From Acetatifactor sp. (GTDB lineage Bacteria; Bacillota; Clostridia; Lachnospirales; Lachnospiraceae): a stretch of 38,596 bases of DNA. Shown piece by piece: positions 8,343 through 16,578 of the stretch; the stretch's first letter is position 1; each line of letters opens with the position of its first letter. The translations under genes and the position numbers were made by a program. The notes under the pieces were generated by a model. That model saw nothing but the letters and a program-made list of their open reading frames with translations, had not been told where the DNA came from and did not search any database. The DNA is taken from NCBI GenBank assembly GCA_022511465.1, contig JAFLRM010000017.1, positions 1-38,596 on the forward strand, read 5' to 3'.

Positions 8343-9299
8343 GTGTTTGATTTTGAGAGACCCAATATCGAGGTTACTGATATTTCAGAAGACAAAAAGT
8401 TCGGAAGATTTGTTGTAAAACCGCTTGAGAGAGGCTACGGTATCACACTGGGCAACTCTTTGAGAAGAATCATGCTATCCTCCCTTCCCGGTGCTGCAGT
8501 CAGTCAGGTGAAGATTGAGGGCGTTTTGCATGAGTTCAGTTCTATCCCGGGTGTCAAAGAAGATGTGACCGAGATTATCATGAACATAAAGAGTCTGGCC
8601 ATCAAGAACAACAGCGAGACCAATGAGGCAAAGACCGCGTACATTGAGTACGAGGGAGAGGGGGTCGTGAGAGCTTCTGATATTCAGGCGGATCCGGACA
8701 TTGAGATCATGAACCCGGATCAGGTGATCGCTACCCTGAGTGGCAAGGATGCCAAGCTTTACATGGAGCTGACGATCACAAAAAGTCGCGGCTATGTGAG
8801 CGCTGACAAGAACAAACACGATGATCTACCGATCGGCGTTATCGCTATTGATTCCATATACACGCCTGTGGAGAGAGTTAACGTCACTGTTGATAATACC
8901 CGTGTGGGCCAGAGCACAGATTATGACAAGCTGACTTTGGATGTGTACACCAACGGAACCTTGGTTCCCGATGAGGCAGTCAGTCTTGCGGCAAAGGTTC
9001 TCAGCGAGCACCTGAACCTCTTTATCGACCTTTCTGAGAACGCCAAGACCGCAGAGGTCATGGTGGAGAAAGAGGACGACGAGAAGGAGAAAGTTCTCGA
9101 GATGAGTATCGACGAATTGGAGTTGTCTGTTCGTTCTTACAACTGTTTGAAGAGAGCAGGTATCAACACGGTTGAAGAGCTGACCAACAAGACCTCCGAA
9201 GATATGATGAAGGTTCGTAATTTGGGTCGGAAATCCCTGGAGGAAGTGTTGGCAAAGCTGAAAGAGCTTGGATTGCAGCTTAACCCTAGCGAAGAGTAA
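8343..9299 (+). CDS. rpoA: RNA polymerase alpha subunit
   Basis: A 318-aa alpha subunit. The N-terminal assembly domain shows [31 protein letters not shown] and the C-terminal DNA-binding domain shows the [19 protein letters not shown] and [16 protein letters not shown] helices that contact UP elements and activators. The start is GTG at 8343, supported by AGGAGGG at 8328-8334, 8 nt upstream. An ATG start would remove the conserved beginning. It is the last gene before the structured gap preceding rplQ. Confidence 0.97.
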   Translation: MFDFERPNIEVTDISEDKKFGRFVVKPLERGYGITLGNSLRRIMLSSLPGAAVSQVKIEGVLHEFSSIPGVKEDVTEIIMNIKSLAIKNNSETNEAKTAYIEYEGEGVVRASDIQADPDIEIMNPDQVIATLSGKDAKLYMELTITKSRGYVSADKNKHDDLPIGVIAIDSIYTPVERVNVTVDNTRVGQSTDYDKLTLDVYTNGTLVPDEAVSLAAKVLSEHLNLFIDLSENAKTAEVMVEKEDDEKEKVLEMSIDELELSVRSYNCLKRAGINTVEELTNKTSEDMMKVRNLGRKSLEEVLAKLKELGLQLNPSEE

Positions 9300-9302
9300 A
9301 AA

Positions 9303-9396
9303 GAAAATCTAAGGTTGCAAAGGACACAACCTAAGATTTTCTACGGTGTCGTAAACGCCACCTTTTTACTCCGAAGAATTGCTAAAGCAATTCTTC
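9303..9396 (+). promoter_or_regulatory. Two strong hairpins after rpoA
   Basis: The first hairpin has perfect 15-bp arms at 9303-9317 and 9327-9341 with a 9-nt loop. The second has perfect 10-bp arms at 9373-9382 and 9387-9396 with a TAAA loop. Between them GGTG/CACC (near 9345 and 9359) precedes a T5 run at 9363-9367. Together they could attenuate or terminate transcription between rpoA and rplQ, or be RNase processing sites. Confidence 0.55.
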
Positions 9397-9427
9397 ACAA
9401 AAAAGTATGTATTAGATGTAAAGATAC

Positions 9428-9525
9428 CCACAGGAGGTAAGTCCAAAGAGCTCACCTGTGGTTGATCTCTAAATGGCAATGTAAACAAGCATTCGGTAAG
9501 TAAGTCCAAAGAGCGTGGCCGGATG
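9428..9525 (+). promoter_or_regulatory. Tandem hairpins sharing a 14-nt loop word, upstream of rplQ
   Basis: Two 7-bp hairpins (9428-9434/9455-9461 and 9490-9496/9519-9525) carry the identical word TAAGTCCAAAGAGC in their 20- and 22-nt loops, at 9438-9451 and 9501-9514. The stems differ in sequence while the loop is kept, which suggests a selected RNA motif. It lies 30 nt before the rplQ start, so it may be an L17 autoregulatory leader. I know no named family that matches. Confidence 0.5.
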
Positions 9526-9555
9526 TACCATGAATGGAGAAAGGAAAATATTATC

Positions 9556-10113
9556 ATGGCAAAGTACAGAAAACTTGGCAGAACATCTGCACAGAGAAAA
9601 GCATTACTGAGGAATCAAGTTACAGCTCTGTTACACAATGGCAGGATCATCACCACCGAGGCTAGGGCTAAGGAAGTGAGAAAGATCGCAGAGGGTCTGA
9701 TCGCTCTGGCTGTTAAGGAGAGAGATAACTTCGAGATGGTTAAGGTTACCGCAAAGGTTCCTGTGAAGGACAAGGACGGTAAGAGAGTGAAAGAAGTGGT
9801 TGACGGCAAGAAGGTTACCAAGTATGAGTCCGTTGAGAAGGAGATCAAGAAAGATCAGCCGTCCAGACTTCACGCAAGACGCCAGATGCTGAAGGTTCTG
9901 TATCCTGTGATCACTTCTACCACTACTGACGCAGAGGGCAACACCGTTACCTCCAACAAGAGAAAAGACAAGAAAGAAGTTAATCTTGTTGCAAAGCTCT
10001 TTGACGAGTATGGTCCTAAATACGCAGATCGCAAGGGTGGTTACACCAGAATCATTAAGATTGGTCAGCGTAAGGGTGATGCAGCGATGGAGGTTGTTCT
10101 GGAGCTGGTATAA
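9556..10113 (+). CDS. rplQ: 50S ribosomal protein L17 with expanded middle
   Basis: A 185-aa L17, against about 120 aa in Bacillus. The N-terminal MAKYRKLGRTSAQRKALLRNQ, the LHARRQ segment and the C-terminal GGYTRIIKIGQRKGDAAMEVVLELV are conserved. Extra lysine-rich sequence sits between residues of about 60-105 and again around 120-140. The start at ATG 9556 fits the family N-terminus and AAAGGAA at 9540-9546; a longer frame from 9523 would add 11 unrelated residues. It ends the ribosomal cluster, followed by a strong terminator. Confidence 0.95.
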   Translation: MAKYRKLGRTSAQRKALLRNQVTALLHNGRIITTEARAKEVRKIAEGLIALAVKERDNFEMVKVTAKVPVKDKDGKRVKEVVDGKKVTKYESVEKEIKKDQPSRLHARRQMLKVLYPVITSTTTDAEGNTVTSNKRKDKKEVNLVAKLFDEYGPKYADRKGGYTRIIKIGQRKGDAAMEVVLELV

Positions 10114-10144
10114 ACGCGATCAGGAAAATGAAATACGAGATAAA

Positions 10145-10179
10145 AAAAGAGGGTGTCGCATTTGTGACACCCTCTTTTA
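10145..10179. terminator. Bidirectional terminator between rplQ and a convergent gene
   Basis: GAGGGTGTC (10149-10157) pairs with GACACCCTC (10166-10174). Flanking A-run and T-run extend the stem on both sides, so it works as an intrinsic terminator for rplQ on the plus strand and for the minus-strand gene that ends at 10177. Confidence 0.9.
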
Positions 10180-10623
10180 TAAATCTTTGTCTTCCACATC
10201 GTCCAATTCAAAATCAATTCCTAGTGCTTTCAGTGGTTTGAAAGTCATTTCTATCATATCAGACCACCCTTTTAACTCTTTACGGATCATAGCAAATTCT
10301 TTTGCCAGCAGCGACAAGTATTCTGTCACATCCCGTGTATAATAATCTTTGCCACAAGAGGCTTCAAATGCATTATGAAACTGAAGGGCCAAACTATCTG
10401 AAATTCCCTCCATCATGACGGTCATATTTTCTGCGAGGGTGCCTAAAATAAGTTGTTCCAGTTGTTCTGCTGTTTCAAATTTTGTAAACAGCTCCATCTC
10501 GTGGTTTTCGCCCAGGACATAGAAAATCTTATCTCCTGTGATGCCGATCGCAACATCAGCGTTCCACAGATCAAAATAGGTTCGGTATTTCTCAACGACA
10601 GCCAGAATGTCTTTGTTGTCCAT
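10177..10623 (-). CDS. Unknown 148-aa cytosolic protein
   Basis: I do not recognise this family. The protein begins MDNKDILAVVEKYRTYFDLWNADVAIGITGDKIFYVL, is acidic overall and ends in an aspartate-rich tail. It has no signal peptide, membrane segment or obvious catalytic motif. It is clearly expressed as its own unit: AAGGAG sits about 9 nt before the start, a good sigma-A promoter lies upstream (10656-10684) and its 3' end reaches the shared terminator with rplQ. It is probably a small lineage-specific gene inserted between rplQ and the ecf module. Confidence 0.75.
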   Translation of the reverse strand: MDNKDILAVVEKYRTYFDLWNADVAIGITGDKIFYVLGENHEMELFTKFETAEQLEQLILGTLAENMTVMMEGISDSLALQFHNAFEASCGKDYYTRDVTEYLSLLAKEFAMIRKELKGWSDMIEMTFKPLKALGIDFELDDVEDKDL

Positions 10624-10655
10624 TTGAATTTACTCCTTTTTGAATCGTCCTCTAT

Positions 10656-10684
10656 AATGTAGCATGTTTGCATGCGTGTGTCAA
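10656..10684 (-). promoter_or_regulatory. Promoter of the 148-aa gene
   Basis: On the minus strand, TTGACA (10684-10679), a 17-bp spacer and TACATT (10661-10656). The spacer contains GCATGCAAACATGC, which has small inverted-repeat character. Confidence 0.65.
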
Positions 10685-10713
10685 TAAATGTTTTTTCGTC
10701 AACCGCAGCCTTT

Positions 10714-11631
10714 TCACTTTTCTTCTATCGCTTTCTGGAAGTGCTGATAATCTTTCAAGGAATTCCAATTCCCTCCCCAGATGAAGCCGTGCTCTGTAAA
10801 CAGCTGATAGCACAGATCATTTTCATCAATTTTGTAAGGAAAACTGCCGGAGCGGTCGGCGTAGACCTCTGCGGCTTCCGGCGACACATGCTGACTGCCA
10901 TCCTGCGTGTAGGTCACATAGGGATTGTAGTAGGGGTTGATATCAAGGGCGAGTCCCAGCGCATGGCGGGAGAGAGAACTGCTTCCCTCCACCAGACGGT
11001 AATTAAAGCAAGAAGTATTGTTGGCCTCCATGGAAGCAATGTCATCCCCGTCGTACTCATCAACCAAGTGAACTTTTTCAATCTGATATTCATGGTAGTA
11101 GAGTGCATAGAAAATCTCCACCAGGTCCTGAGCGATCGCCTGATTGCAGATGAGTTCACCTTCCGCAGGTTCACCGTCAAAATTGTAGTGCCAGATATGC
11201 ACGTAGCACAGATCCTCATATGAGATGGCCAGTTCCTCATCCGTATTGGGATAAGAGATGCCGGTGATGTAGCGTCTCAGGTTGTCAGACAGGGGAGCAT
11301 AGTAGAAGCCTTCTGTGTAAAAAGTGATCTGCTCCGTGGGAATCTCTCTGTTTAATGTTGCACCGATTAGGTTCGATGCGGGAATTGAGGTGCTGCCTGC
11401 CTCCTCGTTCTCCTTTGTGTCGACAGCACCTTTCTCCTCTGAGGCGGTGTCATCGGTCTCTTCAGTCGTCAGGCTCTCTGTATTCGTTCCGCGCAAAGCG
11501 GCCTGCTGTTGTGTGTATTCGGTAAGTGTCTGGGAATTGCTGCGTCTCATGTAGGTGACCCCTCCTACCGCGAGAAAAAGAATTGCCAATATCACTACCA
11601 TTTTTATGACGCTATTCTGATTGCTATTCAT
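10714..11631 (-). CDS. Membrane-anchored M15-family D-Ala-D-Ala carboxypeptidase-like peptidase
   Basis: A 305-aa peptidoglycan peptidase of the M15 (Peptidase_M15_4-like) group. An N-terminal hydrophobic anchor (about 9-27) is followed by a low-complexity Thr/Glu-rich linker (about 40-85). The catalytic part carries the zinc motif SRHALGLALDINP, with ligands H223 and D230, and the later DYQHF, with D294 and H297. WGGNW before it is typical. It should act outside the membrane on stem peptides. A promoter is visible upstream on the minus strand. Whether it cuts D-Ala-D-Ala or L-Ala-D-Glu bonds cannot be told from sequence. Confidence 0.85.
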   Translation of the reverse strand: MNSNQNSVIKMVVILAILFLAVGGVTYMRRSNSQTLTEYTQQQAALRGTNTESLTTEETDDTASEEKGAVDTKENEEAGSTSIPASNLIGATLNREIPTEQITFYTEGFYYAPLSDNLRRYITGISYPNTDEELAISYEDLCYVHIWHYNFDGEPAEGELICNQAIAQDLVEIFYALYYHEYQIEKVHLVDEYDGDDIASMEANNTSCFNYRLVEGSSSLSRHALGLALDINPYYNPYVTYTQDGSQHVSPEAAEVYADRSGSFPYKIDENDLCYQLFTEHGFIWGGNWNSLKDYQHFQKAIEEK

Positions 11632-11667
11632 AACGCATTATTTTCCTTTCCCCAAGAACTCATTATT

Positions 11668-11696
11668 AGGATATCACGCTTGTACTTTTTTGTAAA
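11668..11696 (-). promoter_or_regulatory. Promoter of the M15 peptidase gene
   Basis: Reading the minus strand, TTTACA (11696-11691), a 17-bp spacer and TATCCT (11673-11668), about 37 nt before the start codon. Confidence 0.5.
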
Positions 11697-11732
11697 CGAG
11701 GCATCTTGTTTTACCATTGATTTCTTTAGTGG

Positions 11733-11761
11733 TTGTAATTCCGCCGAGGATTTAGTACAAT
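11733..11761 (+). promoter_or_regulatory. Promoter of the ecfA1-ecfA2-ecfT-truA operon
   Basis: TTGTAA (11733-11738), a 17-bp spacer and TACAAT (11756-11761), 53 nt before the ecfA1 start. It diverges from the M15 promoter. Confidence 0.6.
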
Positions 11762-11814
11762 AAGAGACATGTAAGACAAAAAGGTCAACCACAGCCGTAG
11801 GAAAGGATAACAAT

Positions 11815-12660
11815 ATGGGAATCGTCGAGGCCAAGGATCTCACATATGAATATATCAGACGCGACGAGGAAGGGAATGTAGAGGGCATCACCAGAGCAGT
11901 GGATGAGGTCTCGTTTCACATTCAGCCGGGAGAATTTATTGCCATTCTTGGTCACAACGGTTCCGGAAAGTCTACGCTCGCAAAGCATATCAACGCCATC
12001 TTGTATCCTACGGAAGGGACGATATGGGTGGATGGTATGGACACACAGGATGAAAAACAGCTGTGGAATGTCCGCCAGACTGCCGGTATGGTGTTCCAGA
12101 ATCCGGACAACCAGATCATCGGTCAGGTGGTTGAGGAGGACGTAGGATTCGGCCCGGAGAACATGGGTATTCCCACGGAGGAGATCTGGCAGAGAGTGGA
12201 GGAGAGCCTGCGTGCGGTAGGGATGTATCAATTCCGCAAATACTCTCCCAACAAGCTTTCCGGTGGTCAGAAGCAGCGCGTTTCCATCGCGGGCGTGCTG
12301 GCTATGCATCCCAAGTGTATTGTGCTGGACGAGCCCACCGCAATGCTCGATCCCAACGGCCGAAAGGAGGTCATTCGCGCGGTGAGAGGGTTGAATCAGG
12401 TGGAGGGTGTGACGGTGATCCTGATCACCCACTACATGGAAGAGATCGTTCACGCAGACCACGTCTTTGTCATGGATCAGGGCAAGATTGCCATGGAAGG
12501 GACTCCAAGAGAAATCTTTTCGCAGGTGGATCGATTGCAGGATCTGCGCTTGGATGTGCCGCAAGTGACATTGCTGGCCTATGAGCTTCAAAATAGAGGA
12601 CTCCCCCTGCCGGATGGCATCCTGACCACCGAGGAATTGGTTCAGGCTTTGGGCCTGTAA
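11815..12660 (+). CDS. ecfA1: ECF transporter ATPase EcfA1
   Basis: A 281-aa ABC ATPase of the group II energy-coupling-factor vitamin transporters. It shows Walker [10 protein letters not shown] (46-54), the Q-loop FQNPDNQ (95-101), signature LSGGQKQR (148-155), Walker B IVLDEP (169-174) and the switch histidine H206. It pairs with EcfA2 and EcfT, 14 nt and one gene downstream, and would power substrate-specific S components encoded elsewhere. This placement after rplQ is standard in Firmicutes, although here two minus-strand genes intervene. Confidence 0.95.
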   Translation: MGIVEAKDLTYEYIRRDEEGNVEGITRAVDEVSFHIQPGEFIAILGHNGSGKSTLAKHINAILYPTEGTIWVDGMDTQDEKQLWNVRQTAGMVFQNPDNQIIGQVVEEDVGFGPENMGIPTEEIWQRVEESLRAVGMYQFRKYSPNKLSGGQKQRVSIAGVLAMHPKCIVLDEPTAMLDPNGRKEVIRAVRGLNQVEGVTVILITHYMEEIVHADHVFVMDQGKIAMEGTPREIFSQVDRLQDLRLDVPQVTLLAYELQNRGLPLPDGILTTEELVQALGL

Positions 12661-12673
12661 GAAAAGAGGAAAC

Positions 12674-13531
12674 ATGTCAATCATTTTGGATCATGTGAGT
12701 TATATATATGAGAAGGATACGCCCTTGGCCATGAAAGCGCTGGACGATATCTGTCTAGTGATACCGGATGGCCAGTTTATCGGCATTATTGGACACACCG
12801 GGTCAGGGAAATCGACTTTGATGCAGCATTTAAACGGGCTGATCCGCGCCACCAGCGGCAGTATCTATTTTAACGGCGAGGACATCTATGACACGGACTA
12901 CGACCGTAAAAAGCTGCGCAGCAAGGTGGGGCTGGTATTCCAATATCCGGAGCATCAGCTGTTTGAGATAGATGTGTTCAAGGATGTGTGCTTCGGGCCC
13001 AAGAATCTGGGATTGGAGCGCAAGGAGGTAGAGCTGCGGGCCTATGATGCCCTTCGAAAGGTGGGGCTGCCGGACGAGCTTTTCTATCAGTCGCCTTTCG
13101 AACTGTCCGGCGGTCAAAAACGCCGTGTGGCTATTGCGGGGGTCTTGGCCATGAAGCCGGAGGTGTTGATCTTGGACGAACCCACCGCCGGATTGGACCC
13201 CAAAGGAAGAGATGAGATCCTGAAGCAGATCAAGAAGCTGCAGGCAGAGACTGGCATGACGATCCTCTTAGTGTCTCACAGCATGGAAGATGTGGCGGAG
13301 TATGTGGATCGCATTATTGTGATGAATAAGGGCTCTATCCTGTATGACGATGTGCCCAAAGAGGTCTTTCGACATTATAAGGAGCTGGAAGAGGTAGGAC
13401 TTGCGGCACCACAGGTGACTTATATCATGCATGCACTCCGCGCCAAGGGACTTTTAGTAGATGCGGACGCTACCACGGTGGAGGAGGCCGCAGAGCAGAT
13501 CATGCAGGCGGTGAGAGGAAGACATGCTTAG
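12674..13531 (+). CDS. ecfA2: ECF transporter ATPase EcfA2
   Basis: A 285-aa second ABC ATPase of the ECF module. It contains Walker A GHTGSGKST (40-48), Q-loop FQYPEHQLFE, signature LSGGQKRR (144-151), Walker B LILDEP (165-170) and the H-loop VSHSMEDV. The FQYPEHQLF string is typical of EcfA2 as against EcfA1. Its end overlaps the ecfT start by 8 nt, which suggests coupled translation of the transporter core. Confidence 0.95.
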   Translation: MSIILDHVSYIYEKDTPLAMKALDDICLVIPDGQFIGIIGHTGSGKSTLMQHLNGLIRATSGSIYFNGEDIYDTDYDRKKLRSKVGLVFQYPEHQLFEIDVFKDVCFGPKNLGLERKEVELRAYDALRKVGLPDELFYQSPFELSGGQKRRVAIAGVLAMKPEVLILDEPTAGLDPKGRDEILKQIKKLQAETGMTILLVSHSMEDVAEYVDRIIVMNKGSILYDDVPKEVFRHYKELEEVGLAAPQVTYIMHALRAKGLLVDADATTVEEAAEQIMQAVRGRHA

Positions 13532-14360
13532 AGATATTACCTTAGGACAATATTATCAAACTGAATCCTGTATACACAGGCTGGATCCCAGAGTGAAGCT
13601 GGGAGGGACGATCCTTTTTATCCTCTCCCTCTTTTTCTTTCAAAATGCGCTGGGCTATGCGGTTGCAGTGCTCTTTTTGGGAATCGTGATCCGACTGTCC
13701 CATGTGCCTTTTAAGTACATGGTGCGGGGAATGAAGAGTATTCTCTTTTTACTCCTCTTGACAGTGGTGTTTAACCTGTTTTTGACCCAGGGCACGCCTC
13801 TTGTCACGATCTGGAAGCTCACTGTCACATGGGAAGGTGTGGAGCTGGCACTGACTATGGCGGTGCGTTTGACCATGCTGATCATTGGTTCTTCCATTAT
13901 GACATTGACCACCACGCCCAACAATCTGACCGACGGAATGGAAAAAATGATGCGCCCGCTTAAGATTTTCAAGATACCGGTGCATGAGGTGGCGATGATG
14001 ATGTCTATTGCACTGCGATTTATTCCCATTCTTTTGGAGGAGACAGACAAGATCATGAAAGCGCAGATTGCCAGAGGAGCCGACTTTGAGAGTGGGAGTC
14101 TGATCAAGAGAGCCAAAGCGCTGGTACCGCTTCTGGTGCCTTTATTCATCTCCGCGTTTCGTCGTGCCAACGATCTGGCTATGGCTATGGAATCACGCTG
14201 TTATCGGGGCGGTGAGGGCCGCACAAAGATGAAACCTCTTATCTACAAGAAGAGGGATTTTGCGGCGTATACCTGTATTCTCGTGTATCTGGTGGTGGGA
14301 ATCGGTCTGGGAAGGCTGGTACTCCCGTTTTCTCTGTGGAATCCGGGAATGATGCCCTGA
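13524..14360 (+). CDS. ecfT: ECF transporter transmembrane coupling protein EcfT
   Basis: A 278-aa membrane protein that couples the two ATPases to exchangeable vitamin-binding S components. It has about five to six membrane segments. The two cytosolic coupling-helix motifs are visible: AQIARGADFESG (ARG) and AMAMESRCYRGG (an SRC variant of the usual ARC/ARG). The N-terminal LGQYYQTESCIHRLDPRVKL is typical of the family. It overlaps ecfA2 and lies 95 nt before truA. Confidence 0.93.
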   Translation: MLRDITLGQYYQTESCIHRLDPRVKLGGTILFILSLFFFQNALGYAVAVLFLGIVIRLSHVPFKYMVRGMKSILFLLLLTVVFNLFLTQGTPLVTIWKLTVTWEGVELALTMAVRLTMLIIGSSIMTLTTTPNNLTDGMEKMMRPLKIFKIPVHEVAMMMSIALRFIPILLEETDKIMKAQIARGADFESGSLIKRAKALVPLLVPLFISAFRRANDLAMAMESRCYRGGEGRTKMKPLIYKKRDFAAYTCILVYLVVGIGLGRLVLPFSLWNPGMMP

Positions 14361-14455
14361 GCCGGCAGAGAAGAGGCTGGCTTAGACGGACGGTTTTCGG
14401 AAGCAGGATAAGATGATGCCATATAAGAGAGTGTATTGAGAGAGGGAAAATTGCC

Positions 14456-15202
14456 GTGGCGGAACAAAAGCGTGTGTGCCTGACTGTGGCTTATGACGGG
14501 ACGAATTATCACGGCTGGCAGGTGCAGAACAACGGGATCACCATTGAAAGCGAACTGAATAGATGCCTGACGGAGCTTCTGGGGGAGCCCATACAGGTGA
14601 TCGGCGCCAGCAGGACGGACTCCGGTGTGCACGCGCTGGGCAACATCGCGGTGTTTGACACGACAAGTCCCATGCCGGCGGAGAAGTTTTCCTATGTGCT
14701 GAACCAGCGGCTTCCGGAAGATATCCGCATCCAGCGCTCGGAGGAAGTGGCAGGGGACTGGCACCCTCGCCGCCACGCGAGCCGCAAGACCTATGAGTAT
14801 CGCATTTACCGGGGCGAATTTCCCATGCCGGTGAGAAGGCTCTACACCTACTTCACTTATCGGCCACTGGATGTGGATAAGATGCGGGAGGCAGCCGCCT
14901 ATCTGGAAGGAGAGCACGATTTCAAGAGCTTTTGTCAGGTCGGTTCTCAGGCGGAGAGTACAGTGCGGACGATCTACTCCCTGCAGATGGAGGAGCAGGG
15001 GCCGGAACTGGTGATCCGGGTCTGTGGCAGTGGTTTTTTGTATAATATGGTAAGAATTATCGCGGGGACTCTGATGGAGGTCGGACAGGGCAAGCTCCGA
15101 CCGGAGGATGTGGAAAAGATTTTACAGGCGGCGGATCGGAGTGCAGCAGGGCCCACGGCGCCGGCGTGTGGACTGACGCTGATAAAGTATGAGTTTCTGT
15201 GA
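14456..15202 (+). CDS. truA: tRNA pseudouridine synthase A
   Basis: A 248-aa TruA, which makes pseudouridine at positions 38-40 of tRNA anticodon stems. The catalytic aspartate D55 lies in GASRTDSGVHA. Other landmarks are YDGTNYHGWQ, HPRRHASRKTYEYRI and the C-terminal FLYNMVRIIAGTLMEVGQGK. The start is GTG at 14456, which gives the family N-terminus, with AGAGAGGG upstream. It is the last gene of the ecf-truA unit; rplM-rpsI has its own promoter. Confidence 0.95.
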   Translation: MAEQKRVCLTVAYDGTNYHGWQVQNNGITIESELNRCLTELLGEPIQVIGASRTDSGVHALGNIAVFDTTSPMPAEKFSYVLNQRLPEDIRIQRSEEVAGDWHPRRHASRKTYEYRIYRGEFPMPVRRLYTYFTYRPLDVDKMREAAAYLEGEHDFKSFCQVGSQAESTVRTIYSLQMEEQGPELVIRVCGSGFLYNMVRIIAGTLMEVGQGKLRPEDVEKILQAADRSAAGPTAPACGLTLIKYEFL

Positions 15203-15229
15203 AATTGTTAAAATATTGCAATTTTCTTA

Positions 15230-15258
15230 TTGACACACACGGGCACGTATAGTAAAAT
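15230..15258 (+). promoter_or_regulatory. Strong sigma-A promoter of rplM-rpsI
   Basis: Consensus TTGACA (15230-15235), a 17-bp spacer and TAAAAT (15253-15258), the best-matching promoter in the window. It lies about 180 nt upstream of the rplM start and so implies a long leader. Confidence 0.85.
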
Positions 15259-15264
15259 ATATGA

Positions 15265-15440
15265 CTGTGGCGACGTTTCTAAATGCGGAGTCAAAAGCCC
15301 CGACAAAGCATTTGAGATAGACAACCGTTCTGTGAATTTATAGTGTGTAGCCGGACATCTGCAGGCTATAATGGAAGCAGAGCATACAAACCGTCAGGAT
15401 GCAATGGAACATTCATGACGAGTAACACGGAGGAAATATC
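15265..15440 (+). promoter_or_regulatory. Candidate L13 leader RNA
   Basis: About 175 nt of untranslated leader between the promoter and rplM. Helices include AAATGC/GCATTT (15281-15286/15308-15313) and TAGCC/GGCTA (15348-15352/15364-15368). Firmicutes rplM genes are known to carry an L13-binding autoregulatory leader at this place, so that role is inferred from position. I did not verify the consensus. Confidence 0.5.
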
Positions 15441-15869
15441 ATGAAAACATTTATGGCTAGCCCGGCTACAATCGATAGAAAATGGTATGTAGTAGACGCT
15501 ACAGGTATGACCTTGGGCCGCTTGGCTTCCGAGGTTGCTAAGGTTTTGAGAGGAAAGAACAAGCCAATCTTTACTCCTCATATGGACACCGGTGATTATG
15601 TGATCGTTGTCAATGCGGAGAAGATTCATGTGACCGGCAAAAAGTTGGATCAGAAGATTTACTATCATCATTCCGAGTACGTTGGCGGCATGAAGGAAGC
15701 TACTCTGAAAGAGAAGCTCTCTTCCAAGCCCGAGCAGGTGATTGAGCTTGCCGTAAAGGGCATGCTTCCCAAGGGACCCTTAGGAAGACAGATGTTCACT
15801 AAGCTTCACGTATATGCAGGACCTGACCACAAGCATGCGGCTCAGAAGCCTGAAGTGCTGACATTCTAA
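15441..15869 (+). CDS. rplM: 50S ribosomal protein L13
   Basis: A 142-aa L13, an early-assembly 23S rRNA-binding protein. It shows the typical start [41 protein letters not shown] and the motif [41 protein letters not shown] lies just before the ATG. It is co-transcribed with rpsI, 23 nt downstream, from the strong promoter at 15230. Confidence 0.97.
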   Translation: MKTFMASPATIDRKWYVVDATGMTLGRLASEVAKVLRGKNKPIFTPHMDTGDYVIVVNAEKIHVTGKKLDQKIYYHHSEYVGGMKEATLKEKLSSKPEQVIELAVKGMLPKGPLGRQMFTKLHVYAGPDHKHAAQKPEVLTF

Positions 15870-15892
15870 GGGACTGAGAGGAGGAAAAAGAC

Positions 15893-16288
15893 ATGGCTAA
15901 ATCTGAAAAGTATTATGGAACCGGCAGAAGAAAGAAATCTATCGCCAGAGTATATTTGACACCCGGCAAAGGTAATGTTACCATCAACAAGAGAAATATG
16001 GATGATTACTTTGGTCTGGAGACTTTGAAGGTTATCGTTCGTCAGCCTCTGGTAGCTACCGAGAATGTTGAGAAGTTTGACGTTCTGGTAAACGTAAAGG
16101 GCGGCGGTTACACCGGCCAGGCCGGTGCCATCAGACATGGTATTGCAAGAGCTCTGCTCCAGGTGGACGCTGATTACAGACCTGTTCTGAAGAAGGCTGG
16201 CTTCCTGACCAGAGACCCTCGTATGAAGGAGAGAAAGAAGTACGGTCTGAAGGCTGCAAGACGCGCACCGCAGTTTTCAAAGAGATAA
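15893..16288 (+). CDS. rpsI: 30S ribosomal protein S9
   Basis: A 131-aa S9, whose C-terminal tail reaches the P-site tRNA anticodon. It contains [42 protein letters not shown], and the terminal [16 protein letters not shown], with the conserved Lys-Arg end. GAGAGGAGG precedes the start. A clear terminator follows at 16315. Confidence 0.97.
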   Translation: MAKSEKYYGTGRRKKSIARVYLTPGKGNVTINKRNMDDYFGLETLKVIVRQPLVATENVEKFDVLVNVKGGGYTGQAGAIRHGIARALLQVDADYRPVLKKAGFLTRDPRMKERKKYGLKAARRAPQFSKR

Positions 16289-16314
16289 GGATTACTGCGA
16301 ATTGCAGTATATGG

Positions 16315-16350
16315 AAAGAACTTCCGAGTTCACTCGAGAAGTTCTTTTTA
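16315..16350 (+). terminator. Intrinsic terminator after rpsI
   Basis: AAAGAACTTC (16315-16324) pairs with GAAGTTCTTT (16338-16347), enclosing CGAG/CTCG (16325-16328/16333-16336), and a T-run completes it. It closes the ribosomal unit before the accessory island. Confidence 0.9.
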
Positions 16351-16500
16351 TGTACTGCAATTCATTGGAATCCAAGAGATGATGCTCATGTGCGGTAAAG
16401 TAACAAGCAGATATTTAATAGACAGTAGTCCTACTATTCCATAAAGCTAAACGTGATCTATGTTCAATATATATAGTGCAAAATAACGTTTTGCAAGAAC

Positions 16501-16544
16501 AATATTGACACATTGTAGTAAATGCGTCAATATTATTATATAAT
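16501..16544 (+). promoter_or_regulatory. Promoter and inverted-repeat operator before the C39-like gene
   Basis: A 14-bp inverted repeat with one mismatch (16501-16514 and 16521-16534, core AATATTGAC/GTCAATATT). It contains TTGACA (16505-16510); CAATAT lies 17 bp away (16528-16533) and a perfect TATAAT at 16539-16544. The repeat covers the -35 element, so a DNA-binding regulator is likely. No regulator gene is adjacent. Confidence 0.55.
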
Positions 16545-16578
16545 GTAATAAAAATTTTAAGAGGATAGGAGGGTTATT

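Noticed and set aside
11785..12684. 299-aa open frame antisense to ecfA1
   Set aside because: It mirrors a well-supported ABC ATPase gene on the other strand and has no family resemblance.
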